64,000 nt of DNA from Cohnella fermenti (GTDB lineage: Bacteria; Bacillota; Bacilli; Paenibacillales; Paenibacillaceae), in the NCBI RefSeq assembly GCF_004801405.1, contig NZ_SSOB01000002.1, forward strand, positions 124,001 through 188,000, given 5' to 3'. Positions within the stretch are counted from its first letter, which is position 1; each line of letters starts with the position of its first letter. The notes under the pieces are model-generated. The model worked only from the letters and a program-made list of their open reading frames with translations. It searched no databases and was not told the DNA's origin. The translations under genes and the position numbers were made by a program. This document shows, piece by piece, positions 62,101 through 64,000 of this stretch.

Positions 62101-63220
62101 CCCCGCGCAGACGGAACTGCTGCCCTCTCCGTGGGCGCTGCTGAATTACCCGCAAGTTCAAGGATATGCGGAATGGGACCCGAACGTTCCCGTGAGACTC
62201 GTCAGCAACGGCGACAACATCTGGGGCGCGTCCGACTCCTTCTCCTACCTGTATAGAGCCGCAAGCGGCAACGACGAGATGAAGAGGACGACGATCTCCG
62301 CCGTCGTCCATTCGCTGACGCCGACCGATCCGGACGCGGCAGCCGGCCTCATGTTCCGCGACGGTACGGATGCGGACGCCGATAACGTCAACGTGCGCAT
62401 CATTCCGAACGGCGGGCTGCGTATGACCTACCGCAGCGCCAAGAAGCCGCAATCGGACTATATCATGGGGCCGACTGTCAGCTTCCCGGCGGAGCTCCGA
62501 CTGGTCCGTGAAGGCGATACCTTCATCGGGTCTTACAAGAAGGACGGCAACTGGAAGGAATTCGGCCGCGTCTCCGTCGCCATGACGAATACGCCTGCCG
62601 CCGGGCTGACCTTGTTCTCCAGAACCGCCCTGCCGGCCGAAGCCAGCTTCGGAAGCATCGCTTACGCACAAGAGGACCTGGTCTGGTCCGGCCTCGATGT
62701 CAAGGCTTCGGCCAATCGACTATGGCAAGTCGGCCAGACGACGCAGATCTCCGTTCAGGGAATAACGGCTTCAGAGACGCGTATCCCTCTGCCCGGAGCG
62801 GCTTATGCGTATGCCAGCAGCAATGCCGGCGTGTTGGCGGTAAGCTCGACGGGCGAAGCGACGGCAACCGGCTACGGCTCGGCCACGGTGTCCGTGTCGA
62901 CCGAGATCGGCGGGCAGACGATTGCGGGCGAGACGGTTATCACGGTGACGCAGCCACGAGACGGCTATGACGAGATTCAGGCGGAATCGGCGGACGAGGT
63001 CAAGGGACTCGTCAAGTACACGACGATTATCGGAGGCACCACGCCGCAGAGCTGGGCGCGGTACAACGATGTCGACTTCGGCGGGATCGCCCCTTCGCTG
63101 TTCGAAGCGAAGATAGCCGTTCCTGCGCAATTTGCGGGCAAGACCGTTCAGGTCCGGAAGGAGGAGCCGGCAATCTCGACCGCTTCCGATTCTATGAAGC
63201 CGCCGATCGGACCGAATTAA
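59165..63220 (+). CDS. Secreted right-handed beta-helix protein with Big domains, frame broken near its 3' end
   Basis: About 1351 residues before a premature stop. There is a Sec signal (MRKGFMIGLALTLLAGNASLQPQVRA). Then comes a right-handed parallel beta-helix (about 32-690) of the kind seen in GH141-like and related enzymes (YYVSLQGDESGDGS, then repeated N-rich coils such as NAESIELADNEIRNSGSHAVYL). Big_2-like domains follow (about 735-820, 835-900 and later, for example HPEIASVDSSGIVTGESEG). A beta-sandwich (about 980-1170), another Big domain and the first part of a CBM6-like domain (IQAESADEVKGLVKY ... GKTVQVR) come last. After that the frame is wrong and stops at 63220. The intended protein continues in another frame. 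GGGAGG precedes the start; TTG 59162 is one codon earlier. A glycan-active surface protein is inferred. Confidence 0.85.
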   Translation: MRKGFMIGLALTLLAGNASLQPQVRAEESVPAYYVSLQGDESGDGSIGSPFPSLTAARNAVRAATASGMTEDIVVYVRGGDYYLPETLAFSEQDSGKDGHTITYRNYPGESPVLHGGQLLTGWQSVGDGLYRVDAQQLRFNTLYENGERSIKARYPNKGAVREGYLQIAEAAAAGDKNRFRFGSGDIPSIANLTDLEVYVWSGTGISWDSDTLGVQSVDYSSRLVTLESSAKYELGQGARYYVQGALELLDEPGEFYLDSTADQLYYRPRSLPIGNQSIVAPTTDRLIQFKGSSQTTPVANIRLQGLTLADSDFHADSPSGLVYLENAESIELADNEIRNSGSHAVYLFGWNQNHTLTGNSIHDIGYSGIQAQASSAWASRYYINKSNIISDNHIFRVGQLVGHGSGIQLIGSGDNEITHNRIHDTPRYAISMKGLPPKQTLERGTIEGKTVTAANVKDFNHSRNNLIAYNDISEANQDSMDTGMIEAWGAGLGNIIRYNRLHDSGIHFSFGFGIYLDDSTDDVTIDHNVIDHLQQSGDGSLYNPIRAKGYNNRIYDNVIADNPAAQRGAIGLSDNLGSASSQPSGQAGIARNILSNNGSTLYTFSDWSSSLVAEADYNLVYNGSGSYGIGGISGTTDFSQWQAYDNGRYDNHSEAADPLFLDAAQADYRLKVESPAYAIGISGIDTSVIGLSDAFVLGDPGESLDRLYLRPSPNDGRGYVEIAVNDSSGLALFARTATGYAADLSGDTVIYSSDHPEIASVDSSGIVTGESEGIALITAAVTRGEQTHTATLQAVVGDSLTGIHIRSPRNVLEIGESLAIQTVADSVLGYRGALPNSQIAYSSQQPSVLTATSAGILTAVGEGQSVVTAVYASGGLTYTATALVTVLPSKLARISLTAPTIMTEGETAAFTLTGQMSDGTTADLTGASIESQSVPSGVVSVQTTASSVTALAEGRTRVTLKVTLDGVSVNGFADIVVFPAQTELLPSPWALLNYPQVQGYAEWDPNVPVRLVSNGDNIWGASDSFSYLYRAASGNDEMKRTTISAVVHSLTPTDPDAAAGLMFRDGTDADADNVNVRIIPNGGLRMTYRSAKKPQSDYIMGPTVSFPAELRLVREGDTFIGSYKKDGNWKEFGRVSVAMTNTPAAGLTLFSRTALPAEASFGSIAYAQEDLVWSGLDVKASANRLWQVGQTTQISVQGITASETRIPLPGAAYAYASSNAGVLAVSSTGEATATGYGSATVSVSTEIGGQTIAGETVITVTQPRDGYDEIQAESADEVKGLVKYTTIIGGTTPQSWARYNDVDFGGIAPSLFEAKIAVPAQFAGKTVQVRKEEPAISTASDSMKPPIGPN

Positions 63221-64000
63221 CGGAAGCCATCGAAGAAGCGCAGGAGCTGCTGGACGGCGCTTCGATCGGCAACCAGCCGGGCGAATATCCGCAATCGGCT
63301 GCCGATGCGCTGGAAGAAGCCATTGGCGACGCCAACGATACGTTGGGAGACACGACAGCAACCCCGGCCATGATCGACGAAGCCGTCTCCGGGCTGCAGG
63401 CGGCGATAACCGCGTTCCAGAACGCCCAACTGCTTCTGAACGGCTTGTCCGTCACCTCGACCTTGCCGAAGCTGTGGCTGATTGGCCAAACGGCGCAGCT
63501 CGACGTTAAGGGCGCTTACAGAACAGGCGCTTACGTCGAATTATCCGGCGTCGGCTTCACGTTCAGCAGCAGCAATACGGCAGCGGCCACCGTTGACTCG
63601 AGCGGCGTCGTTACCGCCGTCGGTTACGGCACGACCGTCATCCAGGCGTCCGCCGTCATCGACGGCCAGACCTATGCGGGGCAGCTCACGGTTCAGGTCG
63701 TCTCGCCGCGCGACGCGTACGCGACGATCCAGGCGGAATCGGCCGATCAGGTCAGCGGCCTGTCGAAGTACACGACGATCATCGGCAATACGACGCCTCA
63801 GAGCTGGGCCCGGTACGATAACATCCTCTTCGATCCCGACGTTCCGAATCTGTTCGAGGCGAGGCTGGCCGTGCCTGCGGCCTACGCCGGCAAGACGATC
63901 GAGGTTCGCCTGGATAGTCCGACGGGCGCTCTGATCGGCAGCCTCCAGGTACAAGACACCGGAGGATGGGACTCGATGGCCGTGCAGAACGTGTCGCTCA
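63163..64000 (+). pseudogene. Shifted-frame continuation of the beta-helix protein (FIVAR, Big, CBM6), runs off window
   Basis: The reading frame after the break continues the same protein. It begins with GNLDRFRFYEAADRTELTEA, the usual end of a CBM6 domain. A helical FIVAR-like segment (EAIEEAQELLDGASIG ... AVSGLQAAITAFQNAQ) follows, then a Big domain, then a second CBM6-like domain (IQAESADQVSGLSKY ... GKTIEVRLDSPTGALIG) cut by the window edge. Comparison of the two CBM6 copies shows that the first lacks the middle of the domain after GKTVQVR, so a deletion of about 40-50 codons with loss of frame is likely. It has no start codon of its own. A real mutation or a sequencing or assembly fault are both possible. 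Confidence 0.75.

Overview
The window reads as chromosomal DNA of a GC-rich, spore-forming Paenibacillaceae-type Firmicute; a Cohnella-like genome is my best guess. The reasons are strong AGGAGG-type ribosome binding sites, an alpha/beta-type small acid-soluble spore protein, a DUF1540 protein, a YaaH-like GH18 protein, a 7TM-DISM kinase paired with a SARP-type response regulator, and many carbohydrate genes. No rRNA, tRNA, phage or CRISPR array was recognised. Long ORFs lie antisense to most real genes because of the high GC content and were left out.

Layout. 1-9026 (minus): a sugar uptake and cleavage operon with a maltose-type binding lipoprotein, two permeases, a GH31 glucosidase and a secreted multi-beta-trefoil protein that runs off the left edge. 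9.1-14.4 kb: Rrf2 (YwnA-like) regulator, purT, DUF1540 protein, an unidentified regulator and a class I glutamine amidotransferase. 14.4-19.1 kb: a CPA1 Na+/H+ antiporter, a 1.6 kb repeat-only region and an aldose 1-epimerase. 19.2-23.4 kb (plus): MarR regulator with a heterodimeric ABC multidrug exporter, then fumC and a 49-residue protein. 25.4-33.2 kb (minus): a tight five-gene exopolysaccharide operon (NodB lipoprotein, nucleotide-sugar dehydrogenase, PilZ-fused hyaluronan-synthase-like GT2, degenerate NodB protein, GH18 protein). 33.5-37.8 kb: alpha/beta hydrolase, Tet(M)-like GTPase, acyl-CoA dehydrogenase. 38.3-42.6 kb: two-component pair. 42.7-49 kb: nitroreductase, membrane-anchored hydrolase, DUF3900-like protein, SASP and a transposase-derived gene. 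49.9-53.2 kb: a three-gene signalling operon with an HD-GYP regulator. 53.4-59 kb: YwnB-like protein, small membrane protein, sporulation-type kinase, DUF1861-like protein and a divergent AraC regulator. 59.2-64 kb: a large secreted beta-helix/Big/CBM6 protein broken by a frameshift and running off the right edge.

How parts fit. The PilZ-GT2 operon predicts a c-di-GMP-responsive surface polysaccharide, and the HD-GYP protein could remove that signal. The Rrf2 gene and the YwnB-like gene 44 kb away share the same promoter-overlapping 19-bp operator. MarR sites lie in front of both marR and the exporter it probably controls.

The most unusual content is non-coding: a dispersed family of short hairpins (consensus GAATGTGATTTTTCACATTC) at four intergenic loci, a 341-bp tandem duplication of them, and nine tandem copies of a 61-bp unit beside it.
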